The notes: generated from the sequence alone by a model not told the origin. A stretch of 64,000 nucleotides of DNA from Nocardia acididurans (GCF_016741815.1 NZ_JAERRJ010000020.1:1-64000), one strand, 5' to 3'. Shown: positions 9,082 through 18,588, numbered from the stretch's first letter. A program made the numbers and translations.

Positions 9082-10410
9082 ATGCCTCCGAATACCGGCC
9101 CCTTCGATCATTTCCCGACGACCGGTGGCTTCCGCGCCCCGTTCTACACACTCCGATTCGATGCCGACGGCAGATCGACGAGCCCGCTGACGCAACAGCA
9201 TCTGATCGACGCATTGCGCACCGGAACATTCACCGACGCCTTCGTTTTCAGCCACGGGTGGAACAACAGCTGGAACGAGGCACTCGGAAAGTACCGGGAA
9301 TTCATCGCCGTGTTCCAGAAGCTGGTGCGCGACCATCACCTCGAACTCGACCGCGAATACCGACCAGTTCTGGTCGGAATCTTCTGGCCGTCGACAGCAA
9401 TGGAGCTGCCGTGGGAGAAGGGGCCTGATATCGCCGGTGTCAACGACGCCATCGGTGAGCCGGGCATCGCGCTCGAGTCGGCCTTCGCGGGGCTCGTCGA
9501 GCCCGGCGAGCGCGCCGAGTTCTACCGGCTGGCGGAGCCCGCCACCGTGGACGAGGCGGACGGGCGGCGACTGGTCGGGTTGCTGCACGGGGTATTCGCG
9601 GGCGGCGACGCCGAGTTGCCCGGAGATGACAACCGCGACACCGACGATGTCCTCTCCGCCTGGGCCACCCTCGAGGCGCGGCTCGCCGACCGGCCGCCGT
9701 TACCCGCTTCACCGGGAGATTTCGGCCGCCCGCTCGCGAGGCCGCTCGGGACCGCCGAAGCCGCGGGATTCCTGGACAAACTCAATCCACGCACTCTGTT
9801 CCGGATGCTCACGGTGTTCCAGATGAAGGATCGCGCCGGCGCCGTCGGCGTGGCCGGGGTGGGCACGCTGCTGCGCGAGATGCTCGAAGCGACAAGCGCC
9901 GCAACGCGATTGCACCTGACCGGACATTCCTACGGTGCACGGGTGCTGCTCAATGCGGTGTCGCGGCCCGCGGGCGGTCCGCTGCCACGGCCGGTCGATT
10001 CCCTGCTGCTGCTCCAGCCCGCCGTGAACCATCTGTGCTTCTCCGCCGCGAATCCCGAGGGCGGCTATCGCAGGGCGGTCGAGTTCGTGCGACAGCCGAT
10101 CATGAGCACCTTCAGCGTCCATGATTTCGCGCTGCACAAGACCTTCCACCTCGCGCTGCGGCGCGGGAAGGACCTCGGCGAGATCGGCATCGCGGCCGAC
10201 GAGCCGCCGAACGAGTATGCCGCGCTGGGTGGTTACGGTCCGCGTGGCGCGGTGTCCTTCACCGAGGTCCCGATCAAGGATCCGGGTGACCCGTACCCGC
10301 TCGACGGGCCGGAGGTGCTGGCGATCAATGGATCCCGCACCATCCGCGGGCACGGCGATATCGCATCCCCGTCGACGGCATGGGCACTGTTCACCCTGGT
10401 GCGGGGGTGA
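9082..10410 (+). CDS. Alpha/beta-hydrolase, first gene of the CHAT/protease operon
   Basis: A 442-residue protein without a signal peptide. FVFSHGWNNSW supplies an oxyanion-type HG motif, and LHLTGHSYGARVL is a nucleophile elbow (GHSYG) of the alpha/beta-hydrolase fold. VHDFALHKTFHLA may carry the catalytic histidine region. The ATG at 9082 follows GAGG. It heads an operon of six genes with gaps of at most 24 bases, so it is expected to work with the clan-CD proteins downstream. Its substrate is unknown; lipase-, esterase- or peptidase-like activity is possible. Confidence 0.82.
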   Translation: MPPNTGPFDHFPTTGGFRAPFYTLRFDADGRSTSPLTQQHLIDALRTGTFTDAFVFSHGWNNSWNEALGKYREFIAVFQKLVRDHHLELDREYRPVLVGIFWPSTAMELPWEKGPDIAGVNDAIGEPGIALESAFAGLVEPGERAEFYRLAEPATVDEADGRRLVGLLHGVFAGGDAELPGDDNRDTDDVLSAWATLEARLADRPPLPASPGDFGRPLARPLGTAEAAGFLDKLNPRTLFRMLTVFQMKDRAGAVGVAGVGTLLREMLEATSAATRLHLTGHSYGARVLLNAVSRPAGGPLPRPVDSLLLLQPAVNHLCFSAANPEGGYRRAVEFVRQPIMSTFSVHDFALHKTFHLALRRGKDLGEIGIAADEPPNEYAALGGYGPRGAVSFTEVPIKDPGDPYPLDGPEVLAINGSRTIRGHGDIASPSTAWALFTLVRG

Positions 10411-10413
10411 GCG

Positions 10414-11727
10414 ATGGCCTTCGAGATGCAGCGCGAGTACTCGCTACCGGTGGTGGCGGTGCGCCTGAGCATGGAGCACAGGACGCCGTGCGCCCAGCTG
10501 CGACTGCTCGTCAATGTGGACGGGCAGCCGGAGGTGCACGACGAACGCACCCTCTGGCTGTCCGAGTTCGGTTACGGCGCGACGACGAAGTCGGTGGCGT
10601 CGGGACTGTTCGTTCCGCCCGGCGTGGCCGCATGGATCGGCGGCTGGACGCGCGCGAAACTGGTCGACGGCGATCCGCTGTGGCTGCATCTGGTCAAGCC
10701 GTACGGCACGCTGGGCGCGATCCCGTGGGAGCATGCGCTGCAGCCCGCCACCGATCGGCCACTGCTTCGGCTGCCCGACGTCTTCCCGGATCCCGAACAG
10801 TCCACGACCACTTATGATCTGGTGTTCGTGGCCGCCGCGCCCGCCGGTGCGCTGCCCGGCGAGATACCGGATGCGCTGGCGGCGCTGGCCCGGGTGGAGC
10901 ACATCCGCCTGCACGTCTTCTGCGATACGCGGGTGGGCGCGAGTCTGCGCGCCATCGTCGCCGCGGCCCCGAACGCCACGCTGTATCCCGTCGAGCCCAC
11001 CGAAAGATTGTCCTACACAGGAGAATTGCGCAATCCGTGGTTCCGGTGGATCCGACGGGCGCTGGCCGGGCGGAGTGCCGACGCGGTGCATTTCGTCGTC
11101 CCGGGCGCGCAGCTGGGCGCGCAGGGCGCGCTCACCCTCCCCTATCGGCCCGACGACCCCGACACCGCACCGACCATGGTGCAGGCAGGCGAGATCGCCG
11201 CGTTCCTCACCCGGATGGGCGCGCTCACTGTCGGTTTCACCCGGCCGGCGGGCAACTACTCCGATTACGGATTGCGCCGTGTCGCGGACGATCTCGGCGC
11301 GATGCGGGCGGGCCCCGTGCTGCTGCACGAACCGGCGGACGCGACCGGGACCACCGAGCTGACCGAATGCTATGACTTCCTCGCCGACTTCCGCCCCGCC
11401 GCACCGCCCGCCAGCCCGCGGATCCTGCTGTACGCCCAGCCTCGCCGTGTCCGCAGACCGGCGGGGCGGGAACCGGCCGAACCGCTGTCCAACCGTGCGC
11501 CGATGACCAGATCCGCCGCTGTCAGCAAACATTTCGACCGCGACGCGACCCCCGCCTGGCTCGGGGCGGCACAGCGATACATCGAGCAGAAAGAGGGCGA
11601 ACTGCGCCGGTTCCACGACTGGGCCGATAGTTCGAATCCCAACGAGGCCGCCTACTACGCCGGAATCGAATCCGGCCTGGAGAAGGTGCGTGCCGTGGTC
11701 GAACGACATGCCGAGCGTGAGCCATGA
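10414..11727 (+). CDS. CHAT-like pseudo-protease
   Basis: A 437-residue cytosolic protein. The GAIPWEHAL motif (about residues 101-109) is a hallmark of CHAT domains, which are caspase-related clan-CD cysteine proteases. At the catalytic-His position the next protein reads LLHIFCHGAV whereas this one reads AVHFVVPGAQ, so His is replaced by Pro230. No NACxSA-like cysteine motif follows; the aligned stretch is LTVGFTRPAGN. It is therefore predicted to be catalytically dead, perhaps a scaffold, inhibitor or substrate-binding partner of the active CHAT protein. It starts 3 bases after the hydrolase stop and overlaps the next ATG. Confidence 0.72.
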   Translation: MAFEMQREYSLPVVAVRLSMEHRTPCAQLRLLVNVDGQPEVHDERTLWLSEFGYGATTKSVASGLFVPPGVAAWIGGWTRAKLVDGDPLWLHLVKPYGTLGAIPWEHALQPATDRPLLRLPDVFPDPEQSTTTYDLVFVAAAPAGALPGEIPDALAALARVEHIRLHVFCDTRVGASLRAIVAAAPNATLYPVEPTERLSYTGELRNPWFRWIRRALAGRSADAVHFVVPGAQLGAQGALTLPYRPDDPDTAPTMVQAGEIAAFLTRMGALTVGFTRPAGNYSDYGLRRVADDLGAMRAGPVLLHEPADATGTTELTECYDFLADFRPAAPPASPRILLYAQPRRVRRPAGREPAEPLSNRAPMTRSAAVSKHFDRDATPAWLGAAQRYIEQKEGELRRFHDWADSSNPNEAAYYAGIESGLEKVRAVVERHAEREP

Positions 11728-12995
11728 AGAAGATCGTCGTCAATATCCAGCCCTCGCTGGATGATGGTGAGCCACCCACCTATTTCGTCGAGGCCGACGG
11801 CGTCGACCGGGCTACCAAGCGTCTCGATCTGTCCGGGATCACACCGCTCGAGGGACCGCAGAGCATTCTGAAAGTCGGTGAGGCGCTGGCGGATCTGCTG
11901 GTGAAGCACGACCGAATCGAAAAGGCCTTCGACCGGGCGCTGGCGGTCGCCGTCGGCGAACCGAGTGTGCCGATCTATTTCTTCATCGGCGTCGACACCG
12001 CGGTGCCGCTCTCGTGGGAGGCGCTGCGGCGCTCCAAGCAGTTCCTGGCCTTGGATCCGCGCTGGCCGATCGCGCGCTTCCCCCGGAGCGGGAGTATCGA
12101 TTCCGCCACCGAGGTGCCTTTCGCGCCGCCGTTGCGAATGGTCTCGGTCATCTCCGCGGTCGGCGTGGACGGAAAAGCCGAGTGGGACAGTATCTTCGGC
12201 GCGGTCCAGGCCGCACCCGCCGAGCTGCCGATCGAGCTGACCGTGATCACCGGCGACAGAAATGTGGTCGCCGCCGCGCGCGGGCACCTCCCGCCCGAGC
12301 GCATCATCCCGCTGCCCGGTCCGGACGATCCGATGCCGCTGGTGTCCCGCATCGACGCGTGCGGACCGCATCTACTGCACATCTTCTGTCACGGCGCGGT
12401 CCGCGAGGAACAGGCCGTACTGGAATTCGCCACCGCGTCGGACTTCAACGCGGGCACGAGCTCGGTCGTTCTGACCGCGATCGAAATCGCCCAGCAGGTG
12501 TCGCGGAACAACACCTGGATGGTCCACCTCAACGCGTGCAGGAGCGCGCAGGCGGGCAGCGAAGTGCTCACCCACGCCGAGGAATTCGTGAACACCGGAG
12601 TTCCCGTCGCCATCGGCATGAAGCGCCTGATCGACGTATCGGACGCGGTGGTGTTCTCGGCGGGGTTCTACCGCAGCGTCTTCGCGCGGATCGCGGAGAT
12701 CCTGGCCCGGGGCGCGGGCAGGAGCGAAATCGCCTGGGCGGAGACAATGTTGAGCGCACGCCGGCAGCTACGCAACATCCACGTGCACAATCCCGCCGAG
12801 GGGGACGCCTGGACGGTGCCCGTCATGTACACCCGGCGCGGTCCGTTCACACTCGAGGTCGCCGCCGCCGGAGTCACCGAACCGCAAGTGCAGCAGGCCC
12901 TCAGCGAGACCCGGCTCATCGACGGACTGGCCGAGTTGATCGCCGCCGACGCACCGGAGGTCGCCGCGGATCTGCGGGCGGTGAGTGAGAAATGA
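11724..12995 (+). CDS. CHAT-domain cysteine protease
   Basis: A 423-residue protein with the full CHAT signature: PLSWEAL (about residues 95-101), HIFCHG with the catalytic His223-Gly224, and HLNACRSA with Cys272. CHAT proteases are clan-CD enzymes related to caspases and separase, often found in bacterial conflict or signalling systems. The N-terminal ~90 residues are not recognised. No secretion signal is present. It overlaps both neighbours by ATGA junctions, implying stoichiometric co-translation with the pseudo-CHAT protein before it and the C25-like protein after it. Confidence 0.88.
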   Translation: MKKIVVNIQPSLDDGEPPTYFVEADGVDRATKRLDLSGITPLEGPQSILKVGEALADLLVKHDRIEKAFDRALAVAVGEPSVPIYFFIGVDTAVPLSWEALRRSKQFLALDPRWPIARFPRSGSIDSATEVPFAPPLRMVSVISAVGVDGKAEWDSIFGAVQAAPAELPIELTVITGDRNVVAAARGHLPPERIIPLPGPDDPMPLVSRIDACGPHLLHIFCHGAVREEQAVLEFATASDFNAGTSSVVLTAIEIAQQVSRNNTWMVHLNACRSAQAGSEVLTHAEEFVNTGVPVAIGMKRLIDVSDAVVFSAGFYRSVFARIAEILARGAGRSEIAWAETMLSARRQLRNIHVHNPAEGDAWTVPVMYTRRGPFTLEVAAAGVTEPQVQQALSETRLIDGLAELIAADAPEVAADLRAVSEK

Positions 12996-14470
12996 CGCCG
13001 CCGCCGGAGGTCGGGGTACCGCCCGAGACGCCGCCGCTGCCCGACGCACCGCTGCCCGCGACCATCACGCTCAACGCCTTCACCGGCGACAGTGCGGTGA
13101 GCGGCGATCTCGCGGCGGACGCGGCCGACTGGGGAACAGCGACGAGGCCACTGGCACAAAGGAAAACACTCGCGCCGAAAGCCGTCGACCCCGGCGACTG
13201 GCAGGATCCCGCCGTCGGGTGGGGCGTGGTGCTGGCGGAGAATGCGGAACTGTCCGCCGCGGACAAGGCCGCGGGCCTGGACGCTCCCCCGCCGATTCGC
13301 CGGTTACTCGCCGAGCGCGGTCGGATATTCGCCTCGCGCGGTGCGCAATTCGCGCCGCAGGGCATCGCGCCGGTGCTCCGCGCCGTGCCCGGCAACGACC
13401 AGTCGCTGATGCGGTACTACAGCGACGGCACCGACCAGCCGCTCACCATCGGTGTCAGCGAATTCGGTACGGAGCGGGGCCGGATTCCCAAGTTTCTGCT
13501 GATCGTCGGATCCCCCGCCGAGGTGCCGTGGCAGGTGCAGTTCTCGCTGAATCGCAGTCAGCACGTCGGCAGGCTCGATCTGCCGGAGGCCGAACTCGCC
13601 AACTATGTGGACGCGCTGCTCTCGCAGTGGGCGGATATGCCCGCCGAACCGGGCACACCGCTGATCTGGAGTACCAATGTCGACGCGATCACCGCCTCGA
13701 TGCAGCGCCTGGTCGGCGACTTCCTCACTGTCAGAATGGCCACGGATCCGGAACTGGCCGTGACCCGGCGTATGGATGCGGCGGCCACCTGCGCGGCGCT
13801 CGTCGCCGATCTCGCGGCCACCCGGCCCGCGGTGATCGTCACGACGAGCCACGGTAAGACCGGCCCCCTCGGCAATGCCGACGCCATGCGCGCGACCCTG
13901 GGTTCACCGGTGGACGCCGACCACACGACGCTCGACATCGACGCGCTGCTCGCGGCCTGGCAACCCGCGGGCGCGGTGTGGTATTCGCAGGCGTGTTGTT
14001 CGGCGGGCAGCAATGACGGCACCTCGTATACCGGTCTGCTCCAATCGAATTCGACCGCCTTCAAGGTCGTGGACGCGGTCGGGAAGCTCGGGGCGGCTGT
14101 CGCGCCGCTACCGACCCGGCTGCTCGGCGCGCAGAAACCGTTGCGCGCCTTCATCGGTCATGTCGAGCCGACCTTCGATTGGACGCTCATCGAACCGACG
14201 AACGGGCAGCCCCTGACCATGCCGCTGGTCAACTCGATGTATCCGAATCTGTTCCTGCGCCAGCGGATCGGGCAGGCACTGGATTCGCACTATCGCGGCG
14301 TCGGTGAGCTCTACGCCCGATATGCCAAGGCGCGCAGGGAGGTCGACGCGTTCACACCGGGCGCGGGCGATCGCGCGACCTACGCGCTGCTCACCGCCAT
14401 CGACCGGCAGAGTCTGGTCATTCTGGGCGATCCGACCGTCACGATCCCGCTACTGCCCAGCCAGCGGTAG
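12992..14470 (+). CDS. C25/caspase-like clan-CD peptidase
   Basis: A 492-residue protein with a proline-rich, probably disordered first 25 residues. IVTTSHGKTGPL gives a His287-Gly288 dyad and VWYSQACCSAGS a candidate nucleophile, Cys335, in the order and spacing of gingipain/caspase-like clan-CD enzymes. The ending LGDPTVTIPLL resembles the end of C25-like domains. No signal peptide is visible, unlike secreted gingipains. It is the third consecutive clan-CD-type protein in the operon, joined by a 4-base overlap. Whether it processes its neighbours or a target outside the operon is not visible. Confidence 0.75.
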   Translation: MTPPPEVGVPPETPPLPDAPLPATITLNAFTGDSAVSGDLAADAADWGTATRPLAQRKTLAPKAVDPGDWQDPAVGWGVVLAENAELSAADKAAGLDAPPPIRRLLAERGRIFASRGAQFAPQGIAPVLRAVPGNDQSLMRYYSDGTDQPLTIGVSEFGTERGRIPKFLLIVGSPAEVPWQVQFSLNRSQHVGRLDLPEAELANYVDALLSQWADMPAEPGTPLIWSTNVDAITASMQRLVGDFLTVRMATDPELAVTRRMDAAATCAALVADLAATRPAVIVTTSHGKTGPLGNADAMRATLGSPVDADHTTLDIDALLAAWQPAGAVWYSQACCSAGSNDGTSYTGLLQSNSTAFKVVDAVGKLGAAVAPLPTRLLGAQKPLRAFIGHVEPTFDWTLIEPTNGQPLTMPLVNSMYPNLFLRQRIGQALDSHYRGVGELYARYAKARREVDAFTPGAGDRATYALLTAIDRQSLVILGDPTVTIPLLPSQR

Positions 14471-14492
14471 CCACACAATCCGGAGGGGAACA

Positions 14493-16520
14493 ATGGCTGT
14501 GCTCTATTTCGATATCGGCGGGACACTCGCCGAGGCCAGTGTGGGGGCGGACGGTTCGTTCCGGTTCCGGCCGCTGCCCCGGGTCCGCGAGGTGCTGGCG
14601 GCGGGCCCGCCGCATCGGCTGGGCATCATCTCGAATCCGGGCGCGGATCCGGCCGCTCCGGCACGGGCGGCGGCGGCACTCACCGCGACCTTCGGCGACA
14701 TCTTCGAGGGCGCGCTCATCCATTGGGGCGCGAAAACTTCCCGCACGATCTTCGACGCGGCCGTGGCCGCGGCAGGCGGGGTCGCCGACGACTGCGTGTT
14801 CCTCGGTGAGGAACCCGCCGAGCGCGCCATGGCGCGCCGGGTGGGAATGCGGACGGCCCCACATCCGGTGTTCGCCCCGGCCGCCGTGCGCGGGGATACC
14901 GTGCTGTGGGCCAGGATTCATCTCGACGAGCAGCACACCTCGGCCCGGCTGCGCACAGTCGCCGACGCGAGCGAGATCGTGCCGGTGCATCTCGCGGCAG
15001 ATCAGATGGTGCTCGCCATGGTGACCGAGCAGGGGGTGCGGGCCGCACAGGAGGCCGGGTTCACCGTCGATCCCGAGGCCGAAGTCGGCGACACCGCAGC
15101 ATTTCTCGTGCGCGACGACCGCCCCGACAGCCCGCCCGCACGATCTGACAGCGGACCCGACCGCCCCGATGCCGGACCAGGCAGACCAGCCTCCACCGCG
15201 CGCGGCACGACCGGGGATGGGTCCGGCGGACGACCTGGCGAACCCCCTTCCACACCTGAGGGTTTCGCGGCGCGGACCGGCGGACCGGAGTCGGCCGGCG
15301 ATGCGGCGCGGCGGCGTGCCGAGGCGGTTCTCGACTTCGTCGCGGGCGCGACCGACGGGCTGAAATCCGCTGTCACCCTGCTGGGACCGGCTGCCGGTGG
15401 CGCATATCTCTGCGCCGATGCGGAGACCGTGGTCGAGGATATCCACATCCCCGATACCGGGCACGGGCACACGGAACGGCTACTTGCCGACCCGAATCTG
15501 CTGCCGGGAGCGGAAGAAGCACCAATCATAGTGGGCGGCAGTGGTTTCGCGCTCGATGGCGCACTGGAGGCGATTCGCGAGGCGATCACCGCCCCGGCGC
15601 TGCGGGGGCATGTCGCACGACTGTCCGGCGCGGCGCCGCTGGTGGACGGTGCGCCGCTGACAGTACGTGGCCGCGATGCGGCGAGCGCCGACAACCCGCG
15701 GGTCACGACGGCGCTGGCCGGCCGGTTCACGAGCCTCGGGTTCGCGGTGCGGCTGCACCGGTTCTCGTGGCGGGGTCATCTGCTCGACAATGTGGAGGCC
15801 CAGCTCGAGGTACCCGGCACGGATGCGGTCCTGATCACCGCCCACCTCGATTCCACCGCGGCCAACGGCGATTTCGTCGACGACGCCGGGAATCCGCGGC
15901 GTTATCGGCCCGGAGTCGACCCCGCGCCCGGTGCGGACGACGACGGCAGCGGCACCGCCGGGGTGCTGTGCGCGGCCGAATGCCTGCGTGCGCTCGTATC
16001 CGCGGGGCGGCAACCGAATCGGACCATTCGCTTCGTGCTGTTCAATGCCGAGGAGCAGGGTCTCGTCGGCAGCAAGGCCTATGCGCGTGCCGCGGCCGCC
16101 GCCGGCGACCGCATCGCCGCCGTGTTCCAGATGGACATGATCGCCGGATTCCAGGGTGGCACAAGGAAAGTCGAGCTGCATGCGGGTTCGACCGTGCCCG
16201 GCCCCGCCGCCATCGGGTCCGCGGCGCTCGCGACCATGCTCGCCGAGGCTTTCGCCACTGCGGCCCCGGAGTTCGAGGTCGAAACGCTCACCGTGAACGA
16301 TCCCGCCGCGGGCCGCAGCGATCACGCCAGTTTCCACGAGCGCGGCTGGGCGGCGGTGTGCGTCTCGGAGAACTTCTTCGCCGACACCGCACCCGCCACC
16401 GGCACCCGCCGATATCACCAACCCGGTGACACGGTGCACGACGCCGATCATGATGCCGAGTACGCGGCATCCATCGCGCGCGCTGTCACCGCCACCGCCC
16501 TGACCCTCGCCGGACTCTGA
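14493..16520 (+). CDS. HAD-like domain fused to an M28 zinc aminopeptidase
   Basis: A 675-residue protein starting at the ATG after GGAGGGG (14481-14487). Residues 1-130 look like a HAD hydrolase: VLYFDIGGTL at the N-terminus (the second motif-I Asp is Gly), IISNPG, then FLGEEPAERAMARRVGM. A low-complexity linker (about 205-270) follows. Residues 390-675 are an M28 peptidase with likely zinc ligands His451 (ITAHLDS), Asp482 (GADDDGSG), Glu520/521 (FNAEEQG), Asp548 and His642. M28 enzymes trim amino acids from peptide N-termini. The fusion is unusual, and no signal peptide is present. It could act after the upstream endopeptidases. Confidence 0.85.
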   Translation: MAVLYFDIGGTLAEASVGADGSFRFRPLPRVREVLAAGPPHRLGIISNPGADPAAPARAAAALTATFGDIFEGALIHWGAKTSRTIFDAAVAAAGGVADDCVFLGEEPAERAMARRVGMRTAPHPVFAPAAVRGDTVLWARIHLDEQHTSARLRTVADASEIVPVHLAADQMVLAMVTEQGVRAAQEAGFTVDPEAEVGDTAAFLVRDDRPDSPPARSDSGPDRPDAGPGRPASTARGTTGDGSGGRPGEPPSTPEGFAARTGGPESAGDAARRRAEAVLDFVAGATDGLKSAVTLLGPAAGGAYLCADAETVVEDIHIPDTGHGHTERLLADPNLLPGAEEAPIIVGGSGFALDGALEAIREAITAPALRGHVARLSGAAPLVDGAPLTVRGRDAASADNPRVTTALAGRFTSLGFAVRLHRFSWRGHLLDNVEAQLEVPGTDAVLITAHLDSTAANGDFVDDAGNPRRYRPGVDPAPGADDDGSGTAGVLCAAECLRALVSAGRQPNRTIRFVLFNAEEQGLVGSKAYARAAAAAGDRIAAVFQMDMIAGFQGGTRKVELHAGSTVPGPAAIGSAALATMLAEAFATAAPEFEVETLTVNDPAAGRSDHASFHERGWAAVCVSENFFADTAPATGTRRYHQPGDTVHDADHDAEYAASIARAVTATALTLAGL

Positions 16521-16544
16521 TCACCCGCAGCAAAGGACCTTGCC

Positions 16545-18524
16545 ATGACCGCCATCATCGATCGGCGCAATGCCGACTTCCGCGTCCCACGGCCGCCCGA
16601 TATCGCCGGGGACGAGGTGCCCGCCGAACCCGATGCGCCGCAGACCAATCCGTACACCGGACATCGGGAATCGATCATCGCCGAGGACCGGGCGTTCGCC
16701 CGGCCCGCCGCCACCGACGCCGACTACATCGCCACGGCCCGCGAGTACGCCGCCTCCGTCGCCTCGGATCTCGGGTTCGCGCCCGGTGAGCCGGTCGAAT
16801 TCGAGGCCGATCCGACGGTCACCGTGACCTCGGAGGGTATGCGCGTGGTCAGCCTCACCCAGACGGTGAACGGCATCGAGGTGTGGTCGATGTCGCCGAA
16901 GGTGTGGCTGCACGAGGGCGGTGAGGTCGATCGCCTCGTCGGGGATACGGTGAGCATCCCCGCGAACATCTCCGCGAAACCGACCGTGCCCGCGGAGGCC
17001 GCCGTGCGCGCGGCGGCGGTGGAGGCCGCGCGCACCCGCACCATTCACACCAATTTCGGTGCGGAAACCCTTCCTGCCGTCGATATTTCGGCGGATGTCT
17101 ACGAGCGGACCTCGTTCCAGCCGCGCAATGACCAGCCGATGACCTTCAGCAGCGGATCCTTCGAGAAGGACATCACCGCGCGCCTGGTCTACCTGTACAT
17201 GGGCGGGCATGTGCGGCTGGTCTGGCTCGTCGCGCTGTCCCGGGAGAATCTGACCGCGCAGTACCAGGCTTTCGTGGCCGCCGACCGGTCCGATCCGGAG
17301 ACGCCGGAGATCCTGTACTTCTTCGACACCAACACCTATGCCATCGGCGGAATGGTCTTCCGGCACAATCCAGCCCAGGGCGCCCTCGTGCAGACGCCCT
17401 TCCCGCTGCCCGCCGATCAGTACCCGATGCCGGTCCCGCCGAACATGCCGTCCGGATTCCCATTGGCGTGGACCGAGATTCAGAACGGCAGACTGGCCAC
17501 CGACGGCAACAACTGCCGCGCGATCAACGGCACGACCCGGCAGACCTTCGTGGTCGACGCCACCAACGGCGACGGCGTCTTCGCGCCCGCCGAGAACTCG
17601 CCCGAGCAGTTCGTCACCAATATCTTCTACTTCTGCAACTACATGCACGACTTCTTCATGATGCTGGGGTTCGACGAAGCGTCGGGGAACTTCCAGAAGG
17701 TGAATCGGCCGGGGCACGGGCGTGGGGCGGATCCCGTTATCGGACAGGCGCATCCGGGTGCGGTACAGGGTACCGCGAATATGTCGCGCTCGGCGGACGG
17801 CGTCAGCTCGGTCATGAACATGGGCATGGTCGTGCACTCCGGGCGGCACACCGCCAATGACGCCGACGTGGTGTTCCACGAGTACTGCCACGGCGTGACC
17901 ATCCGGCTGGTGGGCGGCATGCTCGACGGGCTCGGTCTCACCGAGGATCAGTCGCGGTCCATGGGTGAGGGCTGGTCGGATTTCTTCGCACTCACCATCA
18001 CCAACTTCGCCCGCTCCGAGGAGCGAACCGTGGTGGGCGACTGGGTGATCGACGATCCGGGCGGCATCCGCCAGCGGCCCTACACCGAGCAGTACCCGGG
18101 CGCGTTCGGTGATATCGGGAAACGGGCGGGCCAGGTGTCGGGCGCGGGCAATGCCGACCTGTCCTATCGGGCGGTGCACAATGTGGGCGAAATCTGGTGT
18201 GCCGCACTGATGCAGCTCACCCGCAATGTCAGCGGCGCGCTGGCCGACCGAACGCGCGGCTATCGGGTGACCTGGCAGGCGATCGTCGACGCGCTCAAAT
18301 TGACGCCGAAGAATCCGACCCTGCTCATCGCACGGGACGCCATCCTGCGGGCGTTCGAGGCCATGCGCGGCGGCACGCTGACCGAAGACGAGTTCACGAG
18401 GGTGCGGCACGCGGCGTGGACGGCCTTCGCGCGCTACGAGATGGGCGTGGACGCCTTCTGCCCGAACGCGTCGTTCGTCGGCTGCGTCGGCGGCGTCGCC
18501 CTGCCGGACGACGTCGTGGTCTGA
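16545..18524 (+). CDS. Leaderless fungalysin-like M36 metallopeptidase
   Basis: A 659-residue protein with an FTP/propeptide-like N-terminal region (about residues 60-200) and the M36 catalytic core: HEYCH at 445-449 (within VVFHEYCHGVTIRL) and the third zinc ligand Glu475 in SMGEGWSDFFA. Fungalysins are normally secreted zymogens. Here the N-terminus (MTAIIDRRNADFRVPRPP) is charged and lacks any signal peptide. This suggests cytosolic action, release by lysis, or a dedicated exporter. It ends the operon and is followed by a hairpin. The propeptide could keep it inactive until cut by one of the upstream cysteine proteases. Confidence 0.9.
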   Translation: MTAIIDRRNADFRVPRPPDIAGDEVPAEPDAPQTNPYTGHRESIIAEDRAFARPAATDADYIATAREYAASVASDLGFAPGEPVEFEADPTVTVTSEGMRVVSLTQTVNGIEVWSMSPKVWLHEGGEVDRLVGDTVSIPANISAKPTVPAEAAVRAAAVEAARTRTIHTNFGAETLPAVDISADVYERTSFQPRNDQPMTFSSGSFEKDITARLVYLYMGGHVRLVWLVALSRENLTAQYQAFVAADRSDPETPEILYFFDTNTYAIGGMVFRHNPAQGALVQTPFPLPADQYPMPVPPNMPSGFPLAWTEIQNGRLATDGNNCRAINGTTRQTFVVDATNGDGVFAPAENSPEQFVTNIFYFCNYMHDFFMMLGFDEASGNFQKVNRPGHGRGADPVIGQAHPGAVQGTANMSRSADGVSSVMNMGMVVHSGRHTANDADVVFHEYCHGVTIRLVGGMLDGLGLTEDQSRSMGEGWSDFFALTITNFARSEERTVVGDWVIDDPGGIRQRPYTEQYPGAFGDIGKRAGQVSGAGNADLSYRAVHNVGEIWCAALMQLTRNVSGALADRTRGYRVTWQAIVDALKLTPKNPTLLIARDAILRAFEAMRGGTLTEDEFTRVRHAAWTAFARYEMGVDAFCPNASFVGCVGGVALPDDVVV

Positions 18525-18536
18525 GCACAGAAGTGG

Positions 18537-18574
18537 TTCGGCGGCAGTCGATTTGCACCCCGACCGCCGCCGAA
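18537..18574. terminator. Hairpin between convergent M36 and Ag85-like genes
   Basis: A 14-bp stem with one mismatch (TTCGGCGGCAGTCG / CGACCGCCGCCGAA) and a 10-base loop lies 13 bases after the M36 stop and 15 bases after the convergent gene's stop on the other strand. It probably works in both directions. Confidence 0.65.
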
Positions 18575-18588
18575 ACCCCGCGAATCCA

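Noticed and set aside
6131..18524. Contractile injection system operon
   Set aside because: LysM and leaderless enzymes prompted the idea, but no sheath, tube, baseplate or AAA remodelling genes are present in the window.
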